A DNA stretch of 64,000 nucleotides from the NCBI RefSeq assembly GCF_030269325.1, contig NZ_BSTD01000001.1, positions 1,752,681-1,816,680 of the forward strand. Direction: 5' to 3'. The translations under genes were made by a program, and so were the position numbers. This document shows positions 27,108 to 34,786 of the stretch, piece after piece (position 1 is the first letter of the stretch; each line of letters begins with the position of its first letter). The notes beneath the pieces are model-generated. The model saw only the letters and a program-made list of their open reading frames with translations, did no database searches and was not told the DNA's origin. The stretch comes from Amycolatopsis sp. NBRC 101858 (GTDB lineage Bacteria > Actinomycetota > Actinomycetes > Mycobacteriales > Pseudonocardiaceae).

Positions 27108-28064
27108 ATGGTCCACGTAGACCGCCGGACCCTGCTCAAGGCGGGGATGACCGCGACCGCGGCCGGCACACTGGGGATGACGACCACGGGTACGGCCTCG
27201 GCGGCCGTGCCGACACCGACGATCCACCCCACCTCCGAGTGGGGCGCACGGGCCGCCACCGGCCCGATCGTCGTGGAGAACCACAAACCGACCTACATCG
27301 TCGTGCACCACGCGGTCGACCCGCCGATGAACAACGACTTCTCGCTGGCGCGCGCGTTCTACGTCGCGAAGTTCATCCAAGACCTGCACATGGACAAGAA
27401 CGGCTGGATCGACAGCGGCCAGCAGTTCACGAACAGCCGCGGCGGGTTCGTCACCGAAGGCAGGCACCGCAGCCTGGAGATCCTGCGCGGCGGCACGCAG
27501 CACGTGCAGGGCGCGAACGTCGGCAACCACAACAGCGAGGTCATCGGCATCGAGAACGAGGGCCTGTACAGCACGGTCGACGTGCCGCAGGCGCTGTGGG
27601 ACTCGCTGGTGAACCTGGTCGCCTACATCGCGCACCAGTACGGCATCGCGCCCGAGTTCATCAAGGGCCACCGCGACTTCAACACGACCGAGTGCCCCGG
27701 CACAGTGCTCTACAACCGGCTGCCGGAGCTGCGGACGGCGGTGGGCCGCGTCCTCGGCGTCTCGGTGGCGCGGTCGGAAGCCGAATGGCCGCTGCTGAAG
27801 CCGGGCGACACGGGCCGTCAGGTGCAACAGGCGCAGCGGTTCCTGCGCGCGTCCGGGTTCGGCGTGCCGACCGACGGCGTCTTCGGAAAGTCCACAAAGG
27901 ACGCCGTGGCCGCTTTGGCCGTTCAGGCCGGGCTGCCGCGCGACACGTGCACCGCGGCGAAGGTGGCGGACGAGACCGGCTTCCTCGGCGCGGACGTCTG
28001 GCCGCTGATCGTCCCGGCCGACCGCTCCACGGCGGCCTGGCGAGCGGAGCTGGCTCGGGCCTGA
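27108..28064 (+). CDS. Tat-exported N-acetylmuramoyl-L-alanine amidase (PGRP type)
   Basis: The 318-residue precursor has a twin-arginine signal (DRRTLLKAGM, cleavage probably after TASA near residue 32). An amidase_2/PGRP domain follows: zinc His in YIVVHHAVD, the EVIGIENEG strand, and His plus Cys in IKGHRDFNTTECPG. A C-terminal peptidoglycan-binding-like module (KPGDTGRQVQQAQRFLRASG) occupies about residues 227-280. It cleaves the amide bond between muramic acid and the stem peptide. It is similar in place to Rv3594. Confidence 0.92.
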   Translation: MVHVDRRTLLKAGMTATAAGTLGMTTTGTASAAVPTPTIHPTSEWGARAATGPIVVENHKPTYIVVHHAVDPPMNNDFSLARAFYVAKFIQDLHMDKNGWIDSGQQFTNSRGGFVTEGRHRSLEILRGGTQHVQGANVGNHNSEVIGIENEGLYSTVDVPQALWDSLVNLVAYIAHQYGIAPEFIKGHRDFNTTECPGTVLYNRLPELRTAVGRVLGVSVARSEAEWPLLKPGDTGRQVQQAQRFLRASGFGVPTDGVFGKSTKDAVAALAVQAGLPRDTCTAAKVADETGFLGADVWPLIVPADRSTAAWRAELARA

Positions 28065-28067
28065 AGG

Positions 28068-28190
28068 GTCGACACGCGTGATCCAACGGTCGACACGCGT
28101 GATTGGGGCGACGACACGGCGGCTCAACGGCGCGCTCGGCGTGTCGTCCCTCTGATCACGCGTGTCGACTCCGCAATCACGCGTGTCGAC
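28068..28190. repeat. Symmetric array of 15-bp repeats forming a giant inverted repeat
   Basis: GTCGACACGCGTGAT occurs at 28068-28082 and 28089-28103, and its exact reverse complement at 28155-28169 and 28176-28190. A degenerate third unit (GACGACACG at 28110-28118) pairs with CGTGTCGTC (28140-28148). Units begin 21 bp apart, and all pairs share one axis at 28129, also the midpoint of the intergenic region. The six bases between units do not pair. A short T run (CTTTT) follows the right arm. It may be a strong bidirectional terminator, a REP-like element or a protein-binding array. Confidence 0.9.
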
Positions 28191-28194
28191 CTTT

Positions 28195-28941
28195 TCAGCA
28201 CGCGAGCACCTGGCTGAGGAACGCCTCCACCGCGCCCCGGTAGGTCTCCGGGGCTTCGTCGTGGGGCAGGTGGGCCGAGCCCGGGACCACCAGGTGCTTC
28301 GCGCCGTCGACCCGGGACGCGACGAGTGCCTGCTGGCCGGGCGGCATCGCCGTGTGCTCGCCCTCGACCAGCAGCAGCGGGCAGCGGATCTTCTCGACCA
28401 CGGACCAGTAATCGACGCGGCCCCATTCGGCGGCGATGACGTACAGGTCCGCCAGGTCGGCGACCAGGTGAAACCCGTCCGCACGCTCTTCGACGCAGTC
28501 GGCGAAGTACTCGCCCGCGTCGCCGAAGAACTCGCGGACGTGGTCCAGGGACGCGAACGGCACCGGCCAGCTCTCGAAGTACCCGTGCCACGTCTCGACG
28601 GTCCGGCCGCGCTGGTCCGGCGCGAAGTCCTCGGACACGACCGCGCGCACCAGCTCCGGGTACGTCGCGGCGGTCGCCCACGCGTGCAGGCCGCCCATCG
28701 AGTGCCCGATGAGCACGGCCGGGCCGGCGTCCAGGGTCCGCAGCGCGTCGGCGACGTCTTCGGCGAACCGCTCGGTCGTCCACGGGCCGACGCGCGGCGC
28801 GGTGCCGTGGCCGCGGGCGTCGAGGCCGTACACCGCGCCGTAGGGCCGAAGCCACTCCGCGACGCGCCGCCACGTCCGCGCGCGGCCCATCAGTCCGTGG
28901 AGCAGAACGATCGGCACGCCGGTGCCGCCGAAACAGAGCAC
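28195..28941 (-). CDS. Alpha/beta-fold hydrolase
   Basis: With the GTG at 28941 (preceded by AGGTGG) the product is 248 residues. Alpha/beta hydrolase landmarks are the oxyanion region VLLHGLMG, the DARGHGTA turn, the nucleophile elbow GHSMGG near residue 87, the acid in VEGEHTAMP and the His in GSAHLPHDE. The substrate is unknown. A hydrolase gene (Rv3591c) has the same relative place in M. tuberculosis. Its 3' end faces the repeat array. Confidence 0.88.
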   Translation of the reverse strand: MLCFGGTGVPIVLLHGLMGRARTWRRVAEWLRPYGAVYGLDARGHGTAPRVGPWTTERFAEDVADALRTLDAGPAVLIGHSMGGLHAWATAATYPELVRAVVSEDFAPDQRGRTVETWHGYFESWPVPFASLDHVREFFGDAGEYFADCVEERADGFHLVADLADLYVIAAEWGRVDYWSVVEKIRCPLLLVEGEHTAMPPGQQALVASRVDGAKHLVVPGSAHLPHDEAPETYRGAVEAFLSQVLAC

Positions 28942-29003
28942 GCGGCCACCTAACCACAAAACCGCTGGTGCGGAACGTGACCGAACGATCGCTGTGGATG
29001 ACC

Positions 29004-29009
29004 TAGGCT
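29004..29009 (+). promoter_or_regulatory. Candidate -10 element for a leaderless M1 peptidase transcript
   Basis: TAGGCT ends 7 bases before the ATG at 29017 and no Shine-Dalgarno sequence intervenes. The -35 region is weak. Confidence 0.35.
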
Positions 29010-29016
29010 GGGCCGT

Positions 29017-30423
29017 ATGCGCCGCCGACTCGCTGCCCTCGCCGTCTGCGCCGCGGTGATCGTCGCCGCGGCCTGCGGTGGTGACGCCGTCACGGCGCCC
29101 CTCCCGCCTCCTCCGATACACCCGGTGGCGGGGGCGGCGGGCGCCGGTGATCCGTATTACCCGGACGACGGCAACGGCGGTTACGACGCACTGGACTACC
29201 ACGTCGACGCGACCTACGACCCGCCGAGCGGCCACCTCGACGGCGACACGACGGTCACGGCGCGGGCCACCCAGGACCTCGGCCGGTTCGACCTCGACCT
29301 GCGCGGGCTCGACGTCCACAGCGTCGAGGTCGACGGGCAGCCGGCCCGCTTCACCCGCGAGAAGGCGTTCGAGCTCGTCATCACGCCGGCGGCGCCGATC
29401 CGCGCCGGGACGACGTTCCGCACCCGCGTCCGCTACGGCGGCGACCCGGCGAAGACGCCGCACGACGGCGGCAGCGAGAACGGCTGGCAGCACTCGGCCG
29501 ACGGCGGCGCGTACATGGTCGGCGAGCCGCACTCGGCGGCGTTCTGGTACCCCGTGAATGAGACCCCGCGCGACAAGGCGTCCTTCACGCTCACCGCGCA
29601 CGTCCCGGCCGGCTGGACGGTGATCTCGAACGGCCGGGAGGGCCCGCCGGGGACGTGGACCGAGCCGAACCCGGTGGCGAGCTACCTGACGACGATCGCG
29701 ATCGGCAAGTTCAGTGTCGACAGGTCGACGTTGCCCGACGGCACCCCGGTCGTGAACGCGTACGCGCCCGGCACCGAGGACCGCCGCGCGATCGGCGACC
29801 GCCTGCCGGAGGTGCTCGGCTTCCTGAGCGGCAAGTTCGGGCCGTACCCGCAGTCGGCGGCGGGCGGGATCTTCCTGAACGAGGACGTCCACTTCTCATT
29901 GGAGACGCAGACCCGGCCGACGTACGCGAAGTGGGCCGACCTGCCGACGCTGGTGCACGAGAACGCCCACGAGTGGTTCGGCGACTCGGTGTCGCTGCGG
30001 AACTGGTCGGACATCTGCCTGAACGAGTGCTTCGCGTCGTACGCGCAGTGGCTGTGGGCCGAGCGCGAGGGCCAGAGCCTCGACGACCGCTACCGCGCGG
30101 CGATCGAGATCACCCGCGGCAGCACGGACTTCTGGGCGCAGAAGCTGGTCGGCATGGGCCAGGGCCACGAGTTCGAGGGCGTGTACAACAAGGGAATCCT
30201 GGCGCTGCACGCGTTGCGCCGCCAGATCGGCGACCCGGCGTTCAACCGGCTGCTGCACGACTGGCCGGCCCGTTACCGCCACGGCAACGCTTCGTGGGCC
30301 GACTTCGAGAAGATGGCTTCGCAGGTCAGCGGGCAGAACTTGAAGGCTTTCTTCGACGAGTGGTTCCGGGGGACGAAGCTCCCGGCGGACGCGGACCTCT
30401 TCCCGGGCTCACTGCGCAGCTGA
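29017..30423 (+). CDS. M1-family metallopeptidase lipoprotein
   Basis: The 468-residue protein has a lipoprotein signal (Ala-Ala-Ala-Cys, Cys near residue 20). The N-terminal beta saddle opens with DPYYPDDGNGGYD, and the catalytic domain has the zinc motif HENAH followed after 18 residues by the Glu of CLNE, the classic HExxH-x18-E of aminopeptidase N enzymes. The exopeptidase G-x-M-E-N loop is not conserved (GGIFLNEDVHFS). It lacks the long C-terminal helical domain of PepN, like other short secreted actinobacterial M1 proteins. A paralogue is encoded at 40 kb. Confidence 0.9.
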   Translation: MRRRLAALAVCAAVIVAAACGGDAVTAPLPPPPIHPVAGAAGAGDPYYPDDGNGGYDALDYHVDATYDPPSGHLDGDTTVTARATQDLGRFDLDLRGLDVHSVEVDGQPARFTREKAFELVITPAAPIRAGTTFRTRVRYGGDPAKTPHDGGSENGWQHSADGGAYMVGEPHSAAFWYPVNETPRDKASFTLTAHVPAGWTVISNGREGPPGTWTEPNPVASYLTTIAIGKFSVDRSTLPDGTPVVNAYAPGTEDRRAIGDRLPEVLGFLSGKFGPYPQSAAGGIFLNEDVHFSLETQTRPTYAKWADLPTLVHENAHEWFGDSVSLRNWSDICLNECFASYAQWLWAEREGQSLDDRYRAAIEITRGSTDFWAQKLVGMGQGHEFEGVYNKGILALHALRRQIGDPAFNRLLHDWPARYRHGNASWADFEKMASQVSGQNLKAFFDEWFRGTKLPADADLFPGSLRS

Positions 30424-30427
30424 GCTG
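30400..30427. repeat. 28-bp direct repeat, left copy
   Basis: This copy begins TTCCCGGGCTCACTGCGCAG and continues CTGAGCTG. It matches 31109-31136 at 27 of 28 positions (30424 G, 31133 A). It contains the M1 peptidase stop codon and, on the other strand, the pseudogene stop codon. Confidence 0.95.
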
Positions 30428-31068
30428 TTCGATTCGACGTACAGAGCGTCCCCGTCGTGTAGGCGCACCTCCGGGTTGCTGCTTTGCGGCTCCCGCGACG
30501 ACAGCAGCTGCAAGCCTGCCTCTGCAAGAACAAGGACCACCGGGTGACAGCCGCACGGCACCTTCAGCGAAGACATCTGACAACCCGGACGCGGCCAGGG
30601 CTTCGGTGGCGCGAGCCCGCAGCGCAGCGGCTGCACTCCGATCGACGGCGAATGCCGCCTGGGCGATGGCGTCAGCCAGGATTCCTGCGGCCTCGATCGC
30701 AGAGGCAACGCGGAATGAATAAGGCCCGAAAGCCACTTCGTCCGTGGTCGGGTCGTAAGCGAAACGCGAATACTTACTCGCGATCTCCCTCCGGGACACT
30801 CCCGCGTTGAACTCCAGCTTCTGCGGCCCAGCACCTTTACCCCGAGTCCAGTCGTCGAAGTGAACGAGACCGTTTCGCATGTACTGCAGGTCAGGAAGCA
30901 CTTCGTCGAACTGCTCGCGGGCGCGAACTGAATCCCACCCGGTAGTCGTCTTCGCCGTGGATTCGGAGGCCGACCAGCACGGCAGACCTGTACCACCACT
31001 GCGGCTTCCGAAACCGCAATGGCGTAAGGGTTGTCCGCAGGTGACCAGGTGCTGTCCACGCTCGACAT
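30409..31068 (-). pseudogene. Decayed, multiply frameshifted hypothetical gene
   Basis: Pieces of one protein appear in three frames on the minus strand. They are MSSVDSTWSPADNPYAIAVS (from 31068), then QWWYRSAV and GLRIHGEDDYRVGFSSR in a second frame, then REQFDEVLPDLQYMRNGLVH through ARATEALAASGLSDVF in a third. The first frame resumes for LAEAGLQLLSSREPQ and HDGDALYVESN. Joins imply at least three frameshifts and probably an internal deletion after GFSSR. The pattern recalls actinomycete hypothetical proteins that begin NPYAIAVSEAQWW. The DNA is less GC-rich than its surroundings and lies between 28-bp direct repeats. Confidence 0.75.
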
Positions 31069-31108
31069 CACGACAGTGTCGCCAGGAACCTCCGATCACG
31101 CCAGGCGA

Positions 31109-31136
31109 TTCCCGGGCTCACTGCGCAGCTGAACTG
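31109..31136. repeat. 28-bp direct repeat, right copy
   Basis: This is the second copy of the repeat at 30400-30427, exactly 709 bp downstream. It holds the last codons and stop of the AAA ATPase gene on the minus strand (Ser-Ser-Ala-Ala-Gln-stop), the same codons that end the pseudogene in the left copy. Confidence 0.95.
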
Positions 31137-32505
31137 CCCAGCAACGACCGCGTCAAGGCGCTGCGCGCGTCTTGCATTTCCCGCAGCGCCGTCGTCAGCT
31201 CCTCGTCGCCCACCGCGACGTCCTCGTCCGGGCGGGAAGCCAGCGCGAGCAGCGACGCCCGCCGCAGCAGCTCCTTCGCGAACGATGCCGTCACCCCTTC
31301 CGTCGCCGCCACTACCGGGCCCAGGTCCGCTGTCAGCTTCACCCCCCGCGCGTACAGCCGGAGCAGCGCCTCGCGGCCGGCCGCGTCCGGTAGCGGGATC
31401 TCCACCGCCAGGTCGACCCGGCCCGGGCGGTCGGCCAGTGCCTTCTCCAGCTCGCTCGCGCGGTTGGTGGTCAGCAGGAACGTCACGTCGGCGTCGCCGC
31501 CCACGCCGTCCATCGCGTCGAGCAGGGTGAACAGCAGCGGCTGGACCATCGGCCCGTAGCTGCGGTCCTGCGCGATCAGGTCGACGTCCTCCAGCACGAC
31601 CACGCTCGGCTGCAGCCGCCGCGCCAGCTCCGCGGCCTTGCCGATGAACTTATCGCCGTGCCGGTCAGGATGATCACCGTCGTGTCCGGCAGGCGGCCCA
31701 TCAGGTAGCGGACCGTGTGCGTCTTGCCCGTGCCGGGCAGGCCGTGCAGCAGCAGCCCGCGCTTGAGGTGCTGCCCCGCGGCCAGCAGCCGCTCGCCGTG
31801 TTCGGCGATGCCGACCGTGTGCCGCTCGATCGCGTCGAGCACGCCGTCCGGCAGCACGACCTCCTCGCCGGTCAGCGCCGGCCGCGGGAGGAACGTGAGC
31901 AGCTCGTTGCCGCGGTGCTCGCTGGTGCCGAAGGCCACCACCTGCCCGCGCAGGAGGTCGTGCTCGGCCATCAGCCGTTCGACGCGGTCGCGCACCTCGG
32001 TGGCGGTCACCCGCGACGTCGCGAGGACCTCCAGCCGGCACTGCTCGAGCCCCCACTGCACGTTCGAACCGCGGATGGCGAGCAGCACCGGCTCACCGCC
32101 CGGGGCGCTCGTGCCGACGAGCCCGAGCTGCACCGCCTCGGTCGCCTGGTCCGGGCCGATCGCCGTCGTGGCGAAGTCCACCGCGCCGAGCTCGTACGTG
32201 CCCCGCATCCGCGCGGTCACGAGCATCCCGATCAGGTCCTCGTGGCTGCGCTGGCCGCCGGCGATCCCGAACCAGTCCACGAGCGTGCCGTGCTCGGCCA
32301 GGTAGGCGTCGACCCCGCGCTGGATGTTCGCGTGTTCCCACATCGGCCAGGAGCGGGTCACGACCACGACCTCCGGCAGCTGCGCCCCCAGGTGGCCGGT
32401 CACGCGCTCGATGAGTTCACTGGGCCTGCCGTCGCCGACCTCGTCGGCGGTGGCGCGCACGATCCGGGCGATATCGGTGGCGAGGTCGCGCTCGATGCTC
32501 CCCAT
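31118..32505 (-). pseudogene. AAA-family ATPase interrupted by a one-base frameshift
   Basis: The reading frame from the ATG at 32505 contains an N-terminal domain of about 240 residues and Walker A HGLPGTGKTH, then runs out shortly after VIILTGTA. The continuation (DKFIGKAAELARRLQPSVVV, Walker B VVVLEDVDLIA, LTTNRASELEKALADRPGRV) is in another frame and runs to the stop at 31118. The 1388-bp span is one base short of a whole number of codons, so a single missing base near 31655 explains it. Walker A and B are therefore on different frames. It could be a recent mutation or a sequencing error, since the rest is well preserved. Family: FtsH/CDC48-like AAA. Confidence 0.85.
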
Positions 32506-32543
32506 GGCTTCCACAGTGGCACGGATCACACCGCGCAGCCAAC

Positions 32544-32554
32544 TAGTCTGGAGG
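32544..32554 (+). promoter_or_regulatory. -10 element and ribosome binding site of mhuD
   Basis: TAGTCT (32544-32549) matches TAnnnT and GGAGG (32550-32554) lies 2 bases before the ATG. If TAGTCT is the -10, transcription would start near the start codon, so one of the two assignments is probably not the main signal. Confidence 0.35.
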
Positions 32555-32556
32555 CC

Positions 32557-32868
32557 ATGAGTGTCGTGAAGATCAACGCGATCGAGGTCCCCGAAGGCGC
32601 CGGCCCCGAACTGGAGAAGCGGTTCGCCGCGCGGATGCACTCCGTCGACCAGCAGCCCGGGTTCCTCGGGTTCGAGCTGCTGCGCCCGGTTTCCGGCGAG
32701 ACGCGCTACTTCGTCTACACGAAGTGGGAGACCGAGGAGGCCTACCAGGCGTGGGCGAAGGGCGGCCCGGCCGCGGCGGCGCACTCGGGCGAGCGCGCCA
32801 AGCCCGTGTCCACCGGGGCGAACCTGCTGGAGTTCGAGGTCGTCCTCGGTTCGCAGCCGGGTGAGTGA
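32557..32868 (+). CDS. mhuD: MhuD-type haem-degrading monooxygenase
   Basis: The 103-residue ABM-fold protein matches M. tuberculosis MhuD (Rv3592) along nearly its whole length (MSVVKINAIEVPEGAGPELE versus MPVVKINAIEVPAGAGPELE). MhuD binds two haems and opens the ring to free iron without CO release. Key residues are kept: Asn7, Trp66 and the haem-ligand His, here residue 76 because one Gly is inserted in AKGGPAAAAH. The Sir2 gene starts 8 bp before its stop, so the two are cotranscribed. Confidence 0.93.
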   Translation: MSVVKINAIEVPEGAGPELEKRFAARMHSVDQQPGFLGFELLRPVSGETRYFVYTKWETEEAYQAWAKGGPAAAAHSGERAKPVSTGANLLEFEVVLGSQPGE

Positions 32869-33667
32869 CGCTCTCGACCGAGCCTCGGAGCTCCTCGACG
32901 GCGCCGGCGCGCTCCTGATCTGCGCCGGCGCCGGCATGGGCGTCGACTCCGGGCTGCCGGATTTCCGCGGCGGCGAAGGGTTCTGGCGCGCGTACCCGCC
33001 GTACGCCCGGCTCGGGCTGCGGTTCGAGGAGCTGGCCGACCCGCGGCACTTCGCCGACGACCCCGAGCTGGCCTGGGGTTTCTACGGGCACCGGCTCGCG
33101 CTCTACCGGAAGACCGTGCCGCACGACGGTTTCCGGATCCTGCTCGAGCTGGGCGCCCGCCTGCCCGGCGGCACCGGCGTGTTCACGTCCAATGTGGACG
33201 GCCAGTTCCAGGCGGCGGGCTTCGGGCTCGTCTCCGAGGTGCACGGCTCGATCCACCACCTGCAGTGCCTGGCCGGGTGTTCGCCGGTCATCTGGCGTGC
33301 CGACGACGTCGACGTTCCGATCGACCCGGAAACGATGCGCGCGGTGCCGCCGCTGCCGTCGTGCCCCCGCTGCGGTGGCTTGGCGCGCCCCAACATCCTG
33401 ATGTTCGGCGACGACGCGTGGGTCCCGGACCGCGGCCAGGCCCAGCTCCACGAGCTGACGGCGTGGCGCCGCACGGCACGCGACCTCGTGGTGGTGGAGC
33501 TGGGTGCGGGCCAGGCGATCCCGACGGTCCGCCGGTACGCGGAACTGGCGAGTGCGGCGAGTGGTGCGCTGATCCGGATCAACCCCCGCGAACCGCAGAT
33601 CCGCCACAACCGCGGCGTCTCCATCGCGGCCGGCGCGCTCGAGACGCTGACCGCGTTGCGGCCCTAA
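32861..33667 (+). CDS. Sir2-family NAD-dependent protein deacylase
   Basis: The 268-residue sirtuin has the NAD-binding GAGMGVDSGLPDFRG near residue 23, TSNVDGQFQ (for TQNID), the catalytic His in EVHGSIHH and a four-Cys zinc site (CLAGC and CPRC). The C-terminal GAGQAIPTVRRYAE and RINPREP segments complete the Rossmann fold. Sirtuins remove acyl groups from lysines and yield O-acyl-ADP-ribose and nicotinamide. The GTG start overlaps mhuD by 8 bp. The stop overlaps that of the convergent EEP gene by 4 bp. Confidence 0.93.
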   Translation: MSDALDRASELLDGAGALLICAGAGMGVDSGLPDFRGGEGFWRAYPPYARLGLRFEELADPRHFADDPELAWGFYGHRLALYRKTVPHDGFRILLELGARLPGGTGVFTSNVDGQFQAAGFGLVSEVHGSIHHLQCLAGCSPVIWRADDVDVPIDPETMRAVPPLPSCPRCGGLARPNILMFGDDAWVPDRGQAQLHELTAWRRTARDLVVVELGAGQAIPTVRRYAELASAASGALIRINPREPQIRHNRGVSIAAGALETLTALRP

Positions 33668-34623
33668 GGCAAGCGGACTTCGGCGAACACCGCCCGGTGG
33701 TCGCTGCCCGCGACGTCGAACACGCGGTAGTCCTGGACCGCCGCGCGGTTGTCGACCACCACGTGGTCGATCGTCACCACCGGGGACGATGACGGCCACG
33801 TCGGCGTCAGCCCCGAGCCGTGCTCCTCCGCCGCGTCGTTGTAGCCGCGGGACAGCACCGTGCGGAACGCCGCGTGGTCGAGCGTCGCGTTGAAGTCGCC
33901 CGCCAGGATGCGGAGGCCGTGCTCGCCCGCCGCGCGGGAGAGGTCCTTGATCTCGCGCTCCCACTGCGGGGTGTCGACGTCCGGGGAGATCGGGTGGACG
34001 GCGACGATCTCGGCCACCACGCCGTCGCCGAGGTCGGCCTGCGCGCCCGGCTGCTTGGCCGCCGAATCACCCGTCAGGTTGACCTCCTTCAGCGGGAAGC
34101 GCGACACGATCCCCGAGCCGAACGCGCCCGGCGCCGGGTGCAGCACCCGGTACGGCAACGTCTCGAACAGCCCGGCCGCGGTCAGGCCGTCGACCACGCG
34201 CGGGGTCATCTCGACCAGGTTCAGCACGTCGATCCGCTGCGAACGCACCAGGTCGACGACGGCCTTCGGGTCCGCCTGGCCGTAGAGCAGGTTCGACGCG
34301 AGCACGCGCAGTGTCTTGCCGTGCACCTCGCGTTGGTCGCTCGCCGCCAGCCGCGGCAGCACCAGGACGGCCAGCACGATCGCCAGCACCAGCGCGGTCC
34401 CGCCGACCCACCAGCGCCGCAGCGCCAGCGCGAGCCCGCCGAGCAGCACGCCCGCGGCCGCCACGTACGGCGTCAGCGCCAGCGCGACGAGGGTGTACCA
34501 GTCGCCGTCGTAGCCGATCAGGCGCAGCGCGACCAGGGCCGCCAGCAGCACCAGCGGCACCACTAGCAGGGCCGTGACCAGCGGATACTTCCGCCGGACG
34601 CGCGTCTCTTCCGCAACGGTCAT
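33664..34623 (-). CDS. Membrane-anchored endonuclease/exonuclease/phosphatase-family protein
   Basis: The 319-residue protein has three N-terminal membrane helices (about residues 15-95), then an EEP domain facing outside. Asn in LRVLASNLLYG, Glu in DVLNLVEMTP, HPISP, the GDFNAT metal site and the terminal DHVVVD...GSDHRAVFAEV match the fold. Substrates in the family range from DNA to sphingomyelin and phosphoinositides; an exported phosphodiesterase is likely here. No close regulator. Confidence 0.88.
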   Translation of the reverse strand: MTVAEETRVRRKYPLVTALLVVPLVLLAALVALRLIGYDGDWYTLVALALTPYVAAAGVLLGGLALALRRWWVGGTALVLAIVLAVLVLPRLAASDQREVHGKTLRVLASNLLYGQADPKAVVDLVRSQRIDVLNLVEMTPRVVDGLTAAGLFETLPYRVLHPAPGAFGSGIVSRFPLKEVNLTGDSAAKQPGAQADLGDGVVAEIVAVHPISPDVDTPQWEREIKDLSRAAGEHGLRILAGDFNATLDHAAFRTVLSRGYNDAAEEHGSGLTPTWPSSSPVVTIDHVVVDNRAAVQDYRVFDVAGSDHRAVFAEVRLP

Positions 34624-34689
34624 GTGCCGAGTATGCCGATGAGCCCGCCGCCCGGCCCGGGCACCGACAAGTCCTCCACAAGATCTCCA

Positions 34690-34736
34690 CCAGCGCCTGC
34701 CAGCCGCTGCCAGCGCGCTGTGCGCGGCTTACCAGC
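34690..34736. repeat. Helically phased CCAGC repeats before the DrrAB-type operon
   Basis: CCAGC occurs at 34690, 34700 and 34710, an exact 10-bp period, and again at 34732. They lie about 50-100 bp upstream of the ABC transporter ATG. Same-face spacing suggests a cooperative binding site for a regulator such as the SARP encoded nearby, which is inference. Confidence 0.35.
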
Positions 34737-34786
34737 GCCGCCGTCCACAGTTGCTCCCAGACAGCGACAGTGAAGGAGGAACGCCC

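Noticed and set aside
28081..28104. tRNA or small RNA gene in the repeat-rich gap
   Set aside because: No cloverleaf or acceptor stem; the region is explained by the symmetric repeat units.
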